From Camarhynchus parvulus (lineage: Eukaryota; Chordata; Aves; Passeriformes; Thraupidae): a DNA stretch of 64,000 nucleotides. The translations under genes and the position numbers were made by a program. Where the stretch lies: positions 3,968,001-4,032,000 of the forward strand of contig NC_044585.1 in the NCBI RefSeq assembly GCF_901933205.1. The letters are read 5' to 3'. The notes beneath the pieces were generated by a model. The model saw only the letters and a list, made by a program, of their open reading frames with translations. It had not been told where the DNA came from and did no database searches. Of this stretch, positions 50,138 through 62,499 are shown piece by piece; position 1 is the first letter of the stretch, and each line of letters starts with the position of its first letter.

Positions 50138-53100
50138 CTGTGGCCAAAGGACATGGCCATAAATGTGTTTTCCTTTAGATCTAGAGAACTTCATCACTCC
50201 ACAACACTGGTGGAGAGCCCAGCAGTTAAAGCAATGGGAAGGAGAAGACCTGAATGTCATTATAACAGTAAGGGCAATATTAATCAGTATTATAATTAAT
50301 TAAATATAATCCTTGGCTACTCTCCCATGTGGCAGCTTGGGGTACAGGACAGAGCAACCCCAACCCCCTGGTGCTGCTCAGCCCTTGAGAAAACCAATCA
50401 AACCTCACTCCTCCCACGACTGTTTTCAGTAAAAGCCTTTTAAATCCCACTCAGGCCTTGTCAAACAGGCTGTAACTGGTGCAAATGAAAACTCGAGATG
50501 AATTTAATACTGTACCTATTCAGCCCTAAAATACAGGGCCGATCAGCAGCAATAGCACATTATTTGAGGTATATGATTTCCAGCAGATTGGGTTTTTAGC
50601 CTGTCAAGATCACTCCAACAATCTGAATCCTGGGAGTTCTCTAAAGGGACAAGGTATCTGAAAACATCTCCTCCCTTCCCCCTCCCTGGCTTTCCTCTCA
50701 GTTCTGAAAAAATACACTCTTGCTATCATTTCCCTGCATTTTAATCTGTCCAACTCTTCTTTGCTATTATAACTTTTGATTTAGAGGAATGTGACCAGAC
50801 AGGAGAAGCAGGGAGCCACAGTGGGGCTGTGGGGCTCCAGAGGCTGCAGGAGAAAGCAGGGGGCATTTGCAGCTGGGCAGGTTCCCCTCACCTCATTTTT
50901 TCCCTGGCTTTATATTTTCTACACACTGATTTTTATCCTCAAACCTCATGCATTGCTCTGCTTTTCTTTTCAGGAAAAAATCCTCAGGCATGTGGTGGTC
51001 AAGGCCAGAGGTGCTCACCCACTGACCTGCTAAACTGAGGAGCTGGAAATGCAATTTCTGCTACTTTTCTCATTGGAAGCAGTTTAATCATAGATGTTTC
51101 CAGCTGAAAGGGAATAATCTGACACCCAGTGTTTGAGACAGCCACAACTTGGTAACCATGAGCCTCTGAGCACCTGCTGGTGTTGGACATGGCCATACAG
51201 GAATGATTTCCCCTGAAACAGTGGAGAAAGAACCAGTTTCAATGAATTCCCTGATACAAATGATGACATCTCATCTGCAACTGGGATTTCAGCTCGGGCA
51301 ACCTTTGTCTGCAGCAGGGTGGAACCTGCTGGGGCTCTGGCTCCTGGAGAGGGGGAAGCCAGCTGAGACAATCCCCCTGCAGCCTCTGGAGCTGTGAGTC
51401 CATGCAGGAGCTGCAGAGGAGCAGGGGGGCACACAGGAGCCACCCCACAGCCCAGCCCTGCAGGCACCAACGCTGTCACCCTCTGGAGCTGTGCCCAAGC
51501 CTCACTCTGCTTCCCTGGCAGGTCTGTTTCAATGGCTTTGAAACAACCAAAGTGCCATTTGGCTTAGGATGTTCAGGAGCCTGGAAAAGCCCAGAGGGGA
51601 TGCAGGGGATGTGTCCTCCTGAGGCTGGACATTCCCTGTCCCTCCTGCTCTCCCTTCCTGCAGTTTGTCCCCCATCCCAGTGGCACCTGCACCCCAAGGG
51701 CAGCCTGCAATCCTTGGGGCAAGGCTCCTGCACAGATCACTCTGTCTGTCTCCAGGCTCTTTGCAATTCGTTTCTCCCACAATTTTTCCATGGGGAGCCC
51801 ACCTTGCAAACTCCTTCCTAGCAAGGAGTTCTCTCTGGAGCTCAGAGAGGAGCACATGCCTGTGCCTGGCTCCTTAGTGCCACATCCACAGAAATGAGCT
51901 CCCTTCCAAGACACAGGGGGATGCATTATTCAGAAATAAACAAAAAATATCCCCAAAGATGGACTGATAGGTTTATGGTTTTGGAGACTCTTCTCCTACT
52001 TTCCTTCTGCAGCCCACAGAAGTTCACAGAGCTGGGTGGGATCTCCCAGCTCTTCCCTTCCTCAGCTCCATTTCTCCTCCACCCTGTTCATCTCTAGTCC
52101 CATCTTCAAGCAATACTCCAATAACAACAGGTCTGCATTTGTTTCTTTTTTCCTTCTGTGTCATTTCTCCATCCAGCTTACAATTTTGGCGGCAATTTAA
52201 CAGCCTTTACAAATTACATTCCTATCTTTTTCACTGTTATTGTTGGAGGAGAAAGTCCCATTTTTCACTGTGATCTTTTAGGTTTCTGCTGTCACTGTAT
52301 TTAAGAACTTTTTTTTTTTTTGTGTCCTTAGCTTTTATTTTCTTATCCCTGAAGGGCAGCCTTGGAAATTCAAAGCTGTTCCCTGCCTATCAGTGGATCT
52401 GGTATTCTCTTTTGGCAGTTCCACAGTGACTGTCTGTCTTCCTTCCAACCTTCCACCTCAATGACACCTTTTCTCAATAAATTACCCTTTGTCTCTCGGA
52501 GCGATGGTTCCATTTGTGACAGTTTGGATGTGTAATAGTTGCATCCCAGTGGATACCTCCAGGACTGTCAACTAACAGGCCAATACAAACCCACTGGTGC
52601 AGAAAATAAAGAGATTTATGTATTTTGGGCTTTATTTCCTCCCTGGTAGTCGAGCTGTACTCTGCATTTTCAAAGTTTCAGTTTAAAGGTGTGGTTGCTC
52701 CTTGCCAAAAAAAAAAAAACCCGCTCCTCGATTGGAGGGGTGGCTGAATTCATGGCAAAATTCCCTTTTTTGCAACATGACATCCCTTAGGATCCCTGGA
52801 AAATGCCTCGGAGCAGCCAAACCCACCCAGCCATGCCTCCCCTCACTGGTGCAGGGCTTCATGGATTGTTTATGCTAGAGAGGAAACATTGATTTTTGCA
52901 AACATTTCCTAACAATAACAACAGGGATCGATTTGTGATGCTGTTGCTCATGGTTTTGCTAACGGGGGAGAAATGTGTGGAGCAGCAGCTCTGAGGTGTC
53001 CCTGGGCTCCCTGTGGGACAGGAGGGCTCCTGGGGGGACACACTCACACCCAGCACTGCTGGAGGAGGGCGCAGCAGATAAATCTTGAGAAATTTGGATG

Positions 53101-53800
53101 CTCACACCCTGCTCCCATCTGATAACAATAGAGATATTCAAGCTCACAGCTGGCAGCAACACCATCCTCCCTGGCTCCTGCAAGCTGCCCGAAAGCAACA
53201 GATTGAACATTTTTATAGAAGTTGTCAAGATCCAGCCCTTGGCTTTAGTAGCCTGGGACTTTCTTCTCGCAGCCCTGCACCTTCTGTCTCCTTTCCAAAC
53301 ACCAGACAAGCCAAACATTATTTTCCAATCCCAGCATCTGGCACAGAGCTCTGGGCAGGGCTCTCAGCCTGTCGCTGGTGAGATAAATGAGCCTGCTTCA
53401 GCGGCCGACTTCATAAAAGTATATGAAAAGTAGTTAACAAAAGGGTACTTCACAAAGAGGGGAATGCAAATGCAACCTCCTAGATAACTAATTAACTGAA
53501 GGAGGCAGACAAAGGGGAAGCAGCTTCCCATCTGTGGAAAGAGATGTCATTTTGTGGAGGCTTTAATTAGTTCTGCCCTGTCCCGCAGCCATTCAGTTGC
53601 GGTGCTCACAGGCTGCTCCTGCTCCCTGGGCTCTCCAGGTACACAGGGGAGAGCAAAGCTGGGGGGAAAGCTGCTTCACCTTGCTGAAGTCTCCACAAGG
53701 GTTGTGTTTTCAGCAGGGGCCCAAGCAGCAAACAAAGCTGGGGTTTTTTTGGAGGTGTTTTGTGCAGCCACCCAGAGCCACCCAGCACTGGCCACAAGGA
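50138..53800. other. No gene called; GC content rising
   Basis: GC content climbs through this stretch, so open frames of 100-140 codons appear on both strands without supporting splice sites. At 50.48-50.60 and 53.38-53.50 kb there are AT-rich, repeat-free blocks (the second contains TAACTAATTAACTGA and TATGAAAAGTAGTTAAC) that look like non-coding regulatory sequence. A T-run of about 13 lies at 52.31 kb. Confidence 0.2.
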
Positions 53801-53895
53801 GATCACAGAATCACAGAACAACTCAGGCTGGAAAAGACCTCAAACAGCATCAAGTCCAACAATTAATCCAGCACTGCCAGGTCCATCACTAAACC
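53801..53895 (-). mobile_element. CR1 LINE 3'-end fragment
   Basis: The plus strand reads ATCACAGAATCACAGAA, then GGCTGGAAAAGACCTCAAAC, then ATCAAGTCCAAC and CCAGCACTGCCAGGTCCATC, which is the reverse complement of a common avian CR1 3' end. The element points to the minus strand. Confidence 0.85.
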
Positions 53896-53928
53896 CAGCT
53901 CTTCCATGGAGAGGGGTTTCTTTCAGGG

Positions 53929-54060
53929 GGCTGGGGATGCCCCATCCCTGGAAATGTCCGAAGGTTGGTTTGGATGGGGCTTGAAGCAACCTGGTCTAGT
54001 CCTGCCCAAGGAACTCAATTATCTTTATGTTCCTTTCCAACCCAAACCATTATCTGATTT
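53929..54060 (+). mobile_element. CR1 LINE 3'-end fragment
   Basis: GGGGATGCCCCATCCCTGGAA, GGTTTGGATGGGGCTTGAAG, CAACCTGGTCTAGT and TTCCTTTCCAACCCAAACCA follow the CR1 3' consensus in order, with some internal loss. It points to the plus strand and begins about 35 bp after a CR1 piece of opposite orientation. Both share the typical heavy 5' truncation. Confidence 0.88.
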
Positions 54061-57000
54061 CCCCCACTCCTTTCCAGCCAGTTTTGGGCACTAGCATAAG
54101 GTTTTGCAACCCCCCAAGCTTTGGGCTGTACCTGTGCTTTGGACTAAGTCACAGCTCACACGGATGCGCTGTCCAGGGAATGTGGCACCTGGAGGGAGCA
54201 CTCTGGGGTACATCCCCACTGTGCCACTGCCTCTTTCAAGTTGTTCTCTTGCTCTTCTTTTGCTCCTCTGCCTGGGAGGGTCCCTTTGCACCCCCCAGGC
54301 TGCAGGAGCTCAGCAGGGTTAAGGCTGAGCAGGGCGTACCATGGGAATTAGTCACCACCGGGACCTCAGTCAAGTGTTTTATTTCATGCCCTTTTCCAAA
54401 GACATTTGTACTTGAAAAGTCCTGAAGAATTATGAGCTCCCTGCTAACAGACATGACTCAGAGGAGTGGTGGGCACACGCCACTTAAGTGAGAAGTGTCT
54501 TCTGCAGTGTGGGTGAGGAGGAAAGAGGGGCTGCTGACAAAGTGGGTTTTGCAGGGAAAAACACCCAAATGGCTTCAGTTTGTGCTGCCAACAGCTTTGC
54601 TACAGCAGCAGTGGCTCGGATTACTGATGGGGAGAGCCCACCAGTGAAACTGCTCCCAGGGACTTGGCCAAGGTCTGATGTGCCCTGGTCCCAACCACCA
54701 GGACAGCTCTGGCATTCAGTGCATGGAGCCATGCCCAAAACACAGAGAAGGACAATGCTCTGCTACCAAAGGCCACCCTGTCCCTCATGGTGCTGTCCTG
54801 CCCCTGTGAATGCCAGGAACTTGCTCAGCAAGAAGTTCATGGGACATTGCCAATCCCCTGGAGCTGGCTTTGGACACCACGTGCCTTTGCCAGGCATTAC
54901 CTGTGACCTGACTGGTTTGTGCAAGGAGCACCAGGAGCACAGATATGTGGGGAGATGCCCAAGTCCCTGTGCCAATCACAGCAGGTCACTGTGGGGACAT
55001 TGTAGGAGCTGGGAAATTTACAGGAAAAAATGATAATTGAGTTATCCCTTCTCAAGACACCATTTCCCACCTGCACCAGCCCTGGCATCACTGGAAATTA
55101 CCAGACTGGGCATTGTCAGCAGCCAGGAGATGCTGTGCAGAGTGAGGGGGACCAGAAATGAAGTTTATAGGGATACAGCCTTGAACTTTCTCCAGCCTGA
55201 CTTCAGTGCATTACCGGAATGGCGGGGATTGGCTGCCAAGCAGAGGCATTTGGAAACCCTCCCAGCTCTTTCCCAAAGTGGATGAGGAGGAGGAGGAGTT
55301 GCCTGAGCTGAGCTGGGTTCCTCCAGCCCCTGTGAGGCCCCCGAGGGACTGGCTGGGAGAGGGGGCCTGTGGGACCCGGATGGCTGGGACAGGAACGGTG
55401 ACTTTGCACAACGCTGTGCCTCGGTGACTCGTGACACTGCAGCAGCTGGCAGAGCCTCTCTGGAGCTGGCTGCACCCAGGTATTATTAGACCTGATGGTT
55501 TTATTTCTGCTCCAGCCAAAGTTCAGCTGGTGCAGTTTGAGCTCTGATGCTGTGATGGGCACTGGATGCATCCTGTCCCTCCAGAAACACTTGGTGCTGA
55601 CAGTCACCGTGTCCCCCATGTGCCACCACCCAGCCATGCAGCTTCCTACAGCAGGGGATTTCCTAATCCTCCTTTTGTTATCACTAAAAAATAAGAAAAG
55701 CAATGACCATAAATGATACTAAGCCAGGGCACACAGGGCACAGATGATATAACCCTCCTTGCTTCCATTCCCTAGGGAAATTTCCTCCCCACTTTGCAGA
55801 GCTTGAGCTCTCAGAAATCCCTTTGCTACTGTCCTGTCAGGGAGGTTGGGGGGAATGAAATAAGAGCCTAGAGATCATCTATATAGCATCTGCACAGATC
55901 ATCAGCTGCAGCACATCCCTGCACTCCTCTGGGGTCAAGCACCACCTCCCCCTGAGACCCAGCCCAGGCTTGCAGAGGAGGGAAGCAGGGAAGAAGCAGG
56001 GCCAGGAACTGGCAAGGGAAAGCAGCTTGGGTAAAGTGGGCACTGCTGGGAGCCCAGAGAGACAGGGATCCCCCTGTGCTATCCCAGAATCTGCTGGGAT
56101 GGGGGGATTTCTCTGAGCCACTGAGCAGCAGCTGCTGGCAGGCACAGATCCTGCTCCTCAGAGCTGCTCAAAACTTCCCCAGCGCAGCGCTGAGCCTGGG
56201 CTGGGCTTGTGAGGAGACATGGAAACAGAGAGGGACAGTCATGAGGAGCTCTTCCATTAACACCATTCCTGCCAGGCCCAGGGAGGCTGGGCTTTTGTCA
56301 GATCCTGTTGTCACCATGACTTTGCTGTTTCCGAACCTTGAAGGGATTCTTCCCAAAAGAGCAACCGCCCCCTCACCCGCTTCCCTTTCAATCCCCAGCT
56401 ATTTTTATTTCCCTCCTTGAGATAAAGCTACATGTGTGGGGGAGGTATTTACACACACATGAGAAAGTATTGATGCACATAAAAATAACCTGATGATTTG
56501 AGAAAGACATTTCACTTCCACTGAGCTCTCTATTCCCCGTTCCATTATAAACAGAAAATGCTGGAGTTATTGAGGCTTGTGGGAGGTTCAGCATTGCTCT
56601 CAGTGTGTTTGCAGAGAACATTCTCTCTGCTCAAGCACAGGGTCTGCAGCTGGGGGGAACAGGCACTGGGTATGTGCTCAAGAGGAAAAAAAACGTGAGA
56701 TTTTTATGTTCTTAAGAAGTTTATGGCTCGCTGTGAAGCAGATACAGCAGAGATGAATTCCTACAGAAACCCTCCCAAATCCTTATTTCATTCATGACAC
56801 ATTTCCAGATGTGTAAGTGCCTGTCTTCACAACGCTTTCATCTTTGAAATACCTTTTTTTAGGGAACAAGGGAGGAGAAAGGTAAGCACCCAGTGCCTCC
56901 AGCTCCAAGCTGATGCTGCCTGCTCTGGGAGCTCAGCTGTGCCCAGCTGTGGGGGCAATGCAGCCTCTGCCCATCCCACGGGGTGTGCAGGGGGAGCAGC

Positions 57001-58230
57001 AGCATGGGGCTGCTCACCCCATGGGATGCATTCAGCATGCACTGATCCCAAATTTGGGATCCGCTGGGCAAGGCCACCCTCAGAGCAGCACACGGATTGA
57101 GGAGGGAGTGAGCTCACACAGCGAGGCAGGCCCAGCCTGGCTCAGGGAAGCCTCTCTGCCAAAACAAGTCACTCCTGAGCCCCGGGGCCATGCTCTCGGT
57201 GTCCCTACAAGCCACAGCATGCCAGGACGTCACTGCATCGGGGCTGCAGCAGCCAGGGAGCAGAGCTGAGCAGTACAGAACATCCCTGTGCTCAGGCTGG
57301 CTCTCTTTTGAGCAGGCTGCCACACGCAGCATTCCTGGGGACAAGAGACAGCCTCGTTACATTGACAGCACTCCACCACACGGTATCACTACTATTATCT
57401 GGGTTTGTGGGTATAATAGATAACACAGCAGCCTCCCCTCTCCAAAATAACCTGGTGTTGGGAGCAATTTGGAGCAAAGATTGGGATATTTGCAGAGCAT
57501 CCCACGCTGTGATAAAGGAGGCAGAGCTGTGGCTGCACACCCTCGGCTGCGGGAGCTGAGCCACAGGACAGCTCTCTTCAAATCACTCCGGAATTGCAGG
57601 GAGAGAGAACAGCAAAAGGCAGAGCCTGCCCAGCCAAGGTTGTTTAAAAATACCCAGTCCCAGCCCCCGTGGGTTCTGCAGCTCTGCTGGGAGCCGGGAA
57701 GCCCACGCTGGTGATGAGCAGGTGCTCCTTGCAGGCTCAGCCCTTTAAAAAAGCTGCTGGGATCTTGCCCAGGGTCTCTTCTCCCAAAATCTAAGCCAGA
57801 TCCCAGCTGGGAAGCGCTCTAAAAAAACACAACCACATGCCCTGGCAGTGACCTCCATTTGGTGTTAAGCACAAAGCCACCTCACCACCCATGGGGAGCA
57901 CCACCCTGCCTGCTGATGGACCCACCCGCTGGGATGAATCCCGCAACGCTGGAAAGAATTTTAAAAGGAGTCTGTAAAAATAGCTTGTCCAGAGATGGGC
58001 TGGAGGCAAAACTGCCCCAGGGGGAGCAGCCTGGATGGGGATGGAAGCAGCAGCTCCTGAGCCGGCTGCGGGTGCAGGGGCTCCCCATCACCGAGGCTCC
58101 CCACGCCGCTGCTGCCCTCCAGCACAAGCAGGGATGGACAGGGAAGAGGCTTCCCGGGAATGCCAGCACTGCTCCCCTGTCATCCCCAGCAGGAGCACAG
58201 CCAAGGCTGGGATTTTTGCTGCTATTGCTC
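54061..58230. other. GC-rich region; no gene called
   Basis: Many overlapping open frames of 70-181 codons occur on both strands, as expected where stop codons are scarce. One minus-strand segment at about 54900-54990 has a strong acceptor (AATGTCCCCACAG) and donor (TCACAG-GTAATGCC) with one open, Cys-rich frame (TCCDWHRDLGISPHICAPGA), which could be an upstream exon of the minus-strand gene. I leave it uncalled because its neighbours are unknown. No repeat or RNA gene recognised. Confidence 0.2.
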
Positions 58231-58560
58231 ACGGTGTCCCCTGAGCCCATCCCCGGGAAATGGGACCCGTCCGAGGGGACAAACCTGCCCGCACACGTTT
58301 CCAGGGCTGTGACTCACCCAGCCTCAGTAAACAGCCAGGTAAACAGGCTCGTTTTACTTTCAAAACAAACCCAAGGAGCCGCAAAGCCCGGTTCCTCCTC
58401 CTTGAGTGAGGACGGTGTGTAATCCTTGGCATTTGTCCCCCGGGCGCTTTAGAGCCTGGCGGCCGCTAGAGACAAAGTGACAGATTTAGCTCGGGAGTGA
58501 CAATGCTGCTCGCCTGCGAATGCCAAGGAGCAGGAAAACAAAAAGCACCTGCGAGGGACA
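58231..58560. promoter_or_regulatory. CpG cluster, weak CpG-island candidate
   Basis: I count 18 CpGs in 330 bp, an observed/expected ratio near 0.7, including GGGCGC and GGCGGCCGC around 58443-58466. It is denser than its GC-rich surroundings. It might mark a promoter for either strand; no TATA box or first exon can be supported. Confidence 0.3.
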
Positions 58561-60957
58561 TGCCTGCTGCTGGGGGAGCTCTGAAACATCACCTCCAGGA
58601 GGCACGGAGAGCCTGTCCCTGAGGCAGAGCAGCTCTGGGCACGGCTGGAATCGGGGGGATTTACAGCCAAACGCTCCATTCGGGCATGTGGGGGTCTCTG
58701 CATCCTGCAGAGGCGGCTTTCCAAGGAGAAACACAGCTCCAGACATGGCATTGCACTCCCACTGCAAGCCCCGAGGCTGAGCCCGGGCAGCTGAGGGTTG
58801 CTTATGGCTCCTTTGTTGGAAAAGGCTTTGGGCAGCCCCTGCAGAAATTCCTGTCCCAAAAAGCTCCTTCCCAGGGAGCCCTGACCTGACCCTGCTGGGT
58901 TTGGGATCTCTGGGTGTTAAATGCCCTCAGATGAAGCCATTTCCCAAGCCATGTGCTGTAAGGATCTCACTGTTTGATGGCTCCTCTTATGTCATTTCAG
59001 TAGCAGGTGGTGGAAGTGGGGGGGAGGAAAAACCTATAAAATGTTTAACATCCCTTTAGCATCGATTTATCTGAAGAGAATTCAAACAGCACAATTTCCT
59101 CCCGCCATCTGGGTTCCACTTTAAAAGATGCTTTCTCATATCATTGCAATTTCAGAAAATCTTGTTGTACATCTATGGAAATGCAAGATGCTTCCCCTAA
59201 ATTGTGCATCAGCGTGAAGCTTTTTAAACCTCAACAGCAGCTATGATATATTTTGACAGCTCCCAGACAGCTCCTGAGAGAATTTCCCTGTTCCAACACC
59301 ACCCGTGCAGGGGGCCCAGCTTTGGGAGCTGCAGTCCTACAAGGCAAAGCTCTCTGCTTGGTTTTGTCTTGTTTTGCTTCAGCACTGGGAAGAAGCCTCC
59401 CTTACAGATCTGGCCTGAACACTTGGAGCTGCAGGTGGTTGCACACGTGTTCATCATGTGTATTTCCCACTCATGCACCCCAAAATAGCTTAGAAACACA
59501 CTGAACTGCTCCAAAACCTTAGAGATATCTCAAAGGTCCTGATAAACATCCTGCAAGTGGGGAGTCTGGAGGAGGAGAGAAGCTCCAGTGATGTCCCTGC
59601 TGCTCTCAGCCTTTCCAAGATACCCCAAACAATTGCAGGGAGAGCTGCTCTGAGCAGACAGCCCCAAAAATCCAGCTCCACAGGAGAGGGAAGGCATTTT
59701 CTTCAGCACCCCACTCCCAGGGGAGACTCCCAGCCCTCAGCCAGGTGAGAAAGACACCCCAGGCTCCAGCTCTCAGCCTTGGCTTTGCTGAGCTCCCTGA
59801 GCCTCAGCCCTGCCAGCCACCTGTGAAAGCACCCAAACTCAAACACTGATTCCCAGCCAGAGGAAGTGCCCCAAGAATGGGTTAACACAGCTTAGCACAG
59901 GCCTTGGGTGTTGGTGTCAGTCACCTTAGAGCTTAATAATCCCATAAACACAGCAGAGAACCTCTGGAGCAGGCAGTCCATGCAGGGGATGAGCTGTGCC
60001 TGGCAGAGCTGGGACAGGGGGCGGCTGCATGGGGAGAACCCACAGGGCTCAGAGCTGGGCTGGAACCAGAACAGGGGGTCCAAGGAGCCCCCACCACAGC
60101 ACTGCTCAGCCCAGCACATCCCCATGCTGCCTGTGTCCCGCAGCCCCAGCTCAGCAGGGACAGCCCCAGGATGGAGGAGTCACTCCCTCCTACTGGGACA
60201 CACAGGGAAGGGACAGACAGGCATTTGAACAGCAGAGATTTTGGTCTATAGCCAGGAGGTTTGCTTATTTTTGAAGATATTAGTGATTTTTCCCACATTG
60301 CTCCTGCATGGCAAAGAAGGGTCCCATAGGAAAAGCTGGAGGTGACACTGGAGCCAAACCCCTGCCAGAGACAAGCAAAGGTTTTGTCATCAAAAACCCC
60401 CAGATTTTGGAGGGGTCTGGTAGCTCACCTAGGGCATGGACTGAACTTGGGTTTGGTAAACCCAGGACCAGGTCTAAACCTGGCAAATCAAACCTGGATG
60501 GATCTAAACCATGATCATCAGAGCAAGAAGCCCTGTCTAGAACAATTCGTGCCACACACAGTGCAGGGAAATCAGGGACAATGCCAATGGAGAAATGGGT
60601 TGTCCCTGTGGGACCCACATCACATCGCAAGTCTCAGTTTCCCCAACAAGACCCTGAAACCAGGATGCATCTTTCAGGTTTGCCCCAATGCCATCAGAAA
60701 TCAGCTCTGGGGCCTCAGGTGTCCACCTGGTTCTGTGGTGCTGTTCCCAAATCTGCCTCCAGCAGGATGGAGCCCCTTGCAGCTTGCTGGGAGGAGTTGG
60801 AATGCTGAGCACGCCTTCCCAACGCTCACCCTGATTTTCAGAAATTGCATTAAATCAGTATTGCTGCAAATTGCCCTCTTTTTTTGGCTCCAGCTTGATG
60901 TAAAAAGGAAAACAAATGGAGTTTTAAAATGCAGCTAATCAAGGAGTTAAAGAGAGG

Positions 60958-60975
60958 TTAATCCTAATGGATTAA
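60958..60975. promoter_or_regulatory. Inverted pair of TAATCC sites
   Basis: TTAATCC, a TAAT spacer, then GGATTAA form a perfect inverted repeat. TAATCC is the core bound by Otx, Pitx and Gsc type homeodomains, and a facing pair is the geometry used by dimers. Presence of the motif is certain; function is inferred. Confidence 0.3.
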
Positions 60976-61574
60976 TCAACTCGCAGGAGGATGGGAAGGA
61001 GGCTCGGGTGAGAAGGAGCAGAGAAGCAGCCAAGCCTGGTTCCTCCTCCCAGGGGTGATGGAAAGGTTCAGGGGGAGCATGCAGACAGTTGTGATATTCC
61101 TTCCTCCACCTGGCTGCACCCAGCATGGGGACCACAGAGGAATAATGTGTCCTGGACTCAGGGATAGCTTCCCTGAGAAAACAGAGCCCTCGATGCATCT
61201 GTCATCATCCCCTGAGGAAAAGGCTGAGGAGTGTTTGCCATCACCACCTCAGCTACAGAAACCAAGAGGTGACAAAACCCAGGACATGGGGAGGCCCTGA
61301 CTGGTGTCAACCCCCCTGCAGAACTCTGGATGGGATTGGGAAAGGTGTTTTGAACAGAGCAAAGCCATCCCAAGGCTTTCAACCACTGCCTGCACCCAGC
61401 AGGGCTGCCCTGACCCCCCTGCAGGGTCCAGCCCGTGGCTCCTGCCACCAAATCCAACCATCCTCCTGCCCAAACCACCAGCATCTGCCTCCCAGCACAG
61501 CCAGGCATCCTCCAGGGGACAAAGCCTCTTTCTTGGCAGCTAATTGGGCTTAGGCATAAGAAGGGCTTGAGCAT

Positions 61575-61735
61575 CATTAGTGGCAGTGCAAGCGAGGAGG
61601 TTTAAAGAAGGTTATTGATGATATACACGCTGTATACAGCGCCATAATCGCCCCCAAAAATATTAGATCCATTAAGTATCATTATCAAGGCCTGGAGCTA
61701 ATCATTTAAGCTTAATGAAACCAATACATTTCTGG
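61575..61735. promoter_or_regulatory. Enhancer-like AT-rich block with a 12-bp palindrome
   Basis: A complex, repeat-free block in GC-rich DNA. It includes the perfect palindrome GCTGTATACAGC (61629-61640), ATCATTTAAGCTTAATGA and several AATTA/TTAAT-like cores. Texture and motif content resemble conserved vertebrate non-coding elements; conservation cannot be seen from one sequence. Confidence 0.25.
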
Positions 61736-62370
61736 AGCACTGGCAGCAGTGCTGATCCCTCAGAGGGAGGTGGCAGCCACGGAAGGCTCAAGGAGCAGTG
61801 GTGTTCCTGCAGCTTCACTGCCCTGCTCGCTCTGGGCTCTGTGCTCCCCAGAGCTGAGCCCCCTTCCAGGTGATTCACTCTCTTCAGCATCAACCTTCTG
61901 CTTTGGCAGCTCAAAGATCTGCTCAATGACCACGGAATGGTCTGGAAGGGAAAGAGCCTTGAAGACCTTCTGATTCCATGGGCAGGAACACCTTCCAGCA
62001 GGCTGCTGAGAGCCCCATCCAGCCTGACCCTGGCAGGGCACTCAGCCCACACCTCCCTCCTCTCTTTGTTTTGAGCAGTTTTCTCTCTGGAGCAGAAATG
62101 ATTTGGAGCCAAGGCGGCTGTGATGATCTCACTGCTAATTATGCAGAGAAGTCATTTTGCTGTGGCTGTGGTGATGAAGTGATACGAGAGGAGCAGAACC
62201 CCACAGCCACTTTGTTCATCACAAATTAAACAGAAGTAAACCCCAAAGTGAGCAAACCCAATGCCCTGACCTCTGTGAGCCACTGTGGCTGCTGTGCTAG
62301 CCCCAAATCCACTGCAATTAGGGACAGGCAGCTCAGGCTGGGACACAATTCAAAATGCCACCATCCAATT

Positions 62371-62499
62371 TGCCTTTCCATGTGTGTTTTCCAGCTCCAC
62401 TTTGCTCTTTGTCCATGTGTGTTTTCCAGCTCCACTTTCCTCTTTGTCCATGTGTGTTTTCCAGCTCCACTTTCCCCTTTGTCCATGTGTGTTTTCCAC
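62371..62499. repeat. 35-bp minisatellite, about 3.5 copies
   Basis: The unit CCATGTGTGTTTTCCAGCTC plus ACTTTCCTCTTTGT starts at 62378, 62413, 62448 and 62483, an exact 35-bp spacing, with only one or two base changes between copies (TTTGCTC, TTTCCTC, TTTCCCC). The last copy is cut after the first 16 bases. It is not a multiple of three and has no sign of being coding. Confidence 0.92.

Larger units (their letters stand above)
58561..62370. other. GC-rich region with AT-rich enhancer-like islands
   Basis: No gene called. Within it, 59040-59240, 60940-60985 and 61575-61735 are AT-rich, repeat-free islands with homeodomain-type motifs. Near 60.42-60.51 kb short imperfect repeats of AACCTGG/AAACC-type sequence and a hairpin GGGTTT-GGT-AAACCC occur. 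The long open frames here (up to 198 codons) lack splice support. Confidence 0.25.

Noticed and set aside
54488..55033. Plus-strand 181-codon open frame
   Set aside because: GC-rich region with scarce stops; low-complexity, domain-free peptide; overlapping open frames on the other strand.
57859..58422. Plus-strand 187-codon open frame
   Set aside because: Same reasons: chance open frame in GC-rich DNA, no clear start context, splice sites or homology.
60342..60938. Plus-strand 198-codon open frame, longest in the window
   Set aside because: Begins in locally repetitive AACCTGG-type sequence and runs on into AT-rich enhancer-like DNA without codon bias; no recognisable domain.
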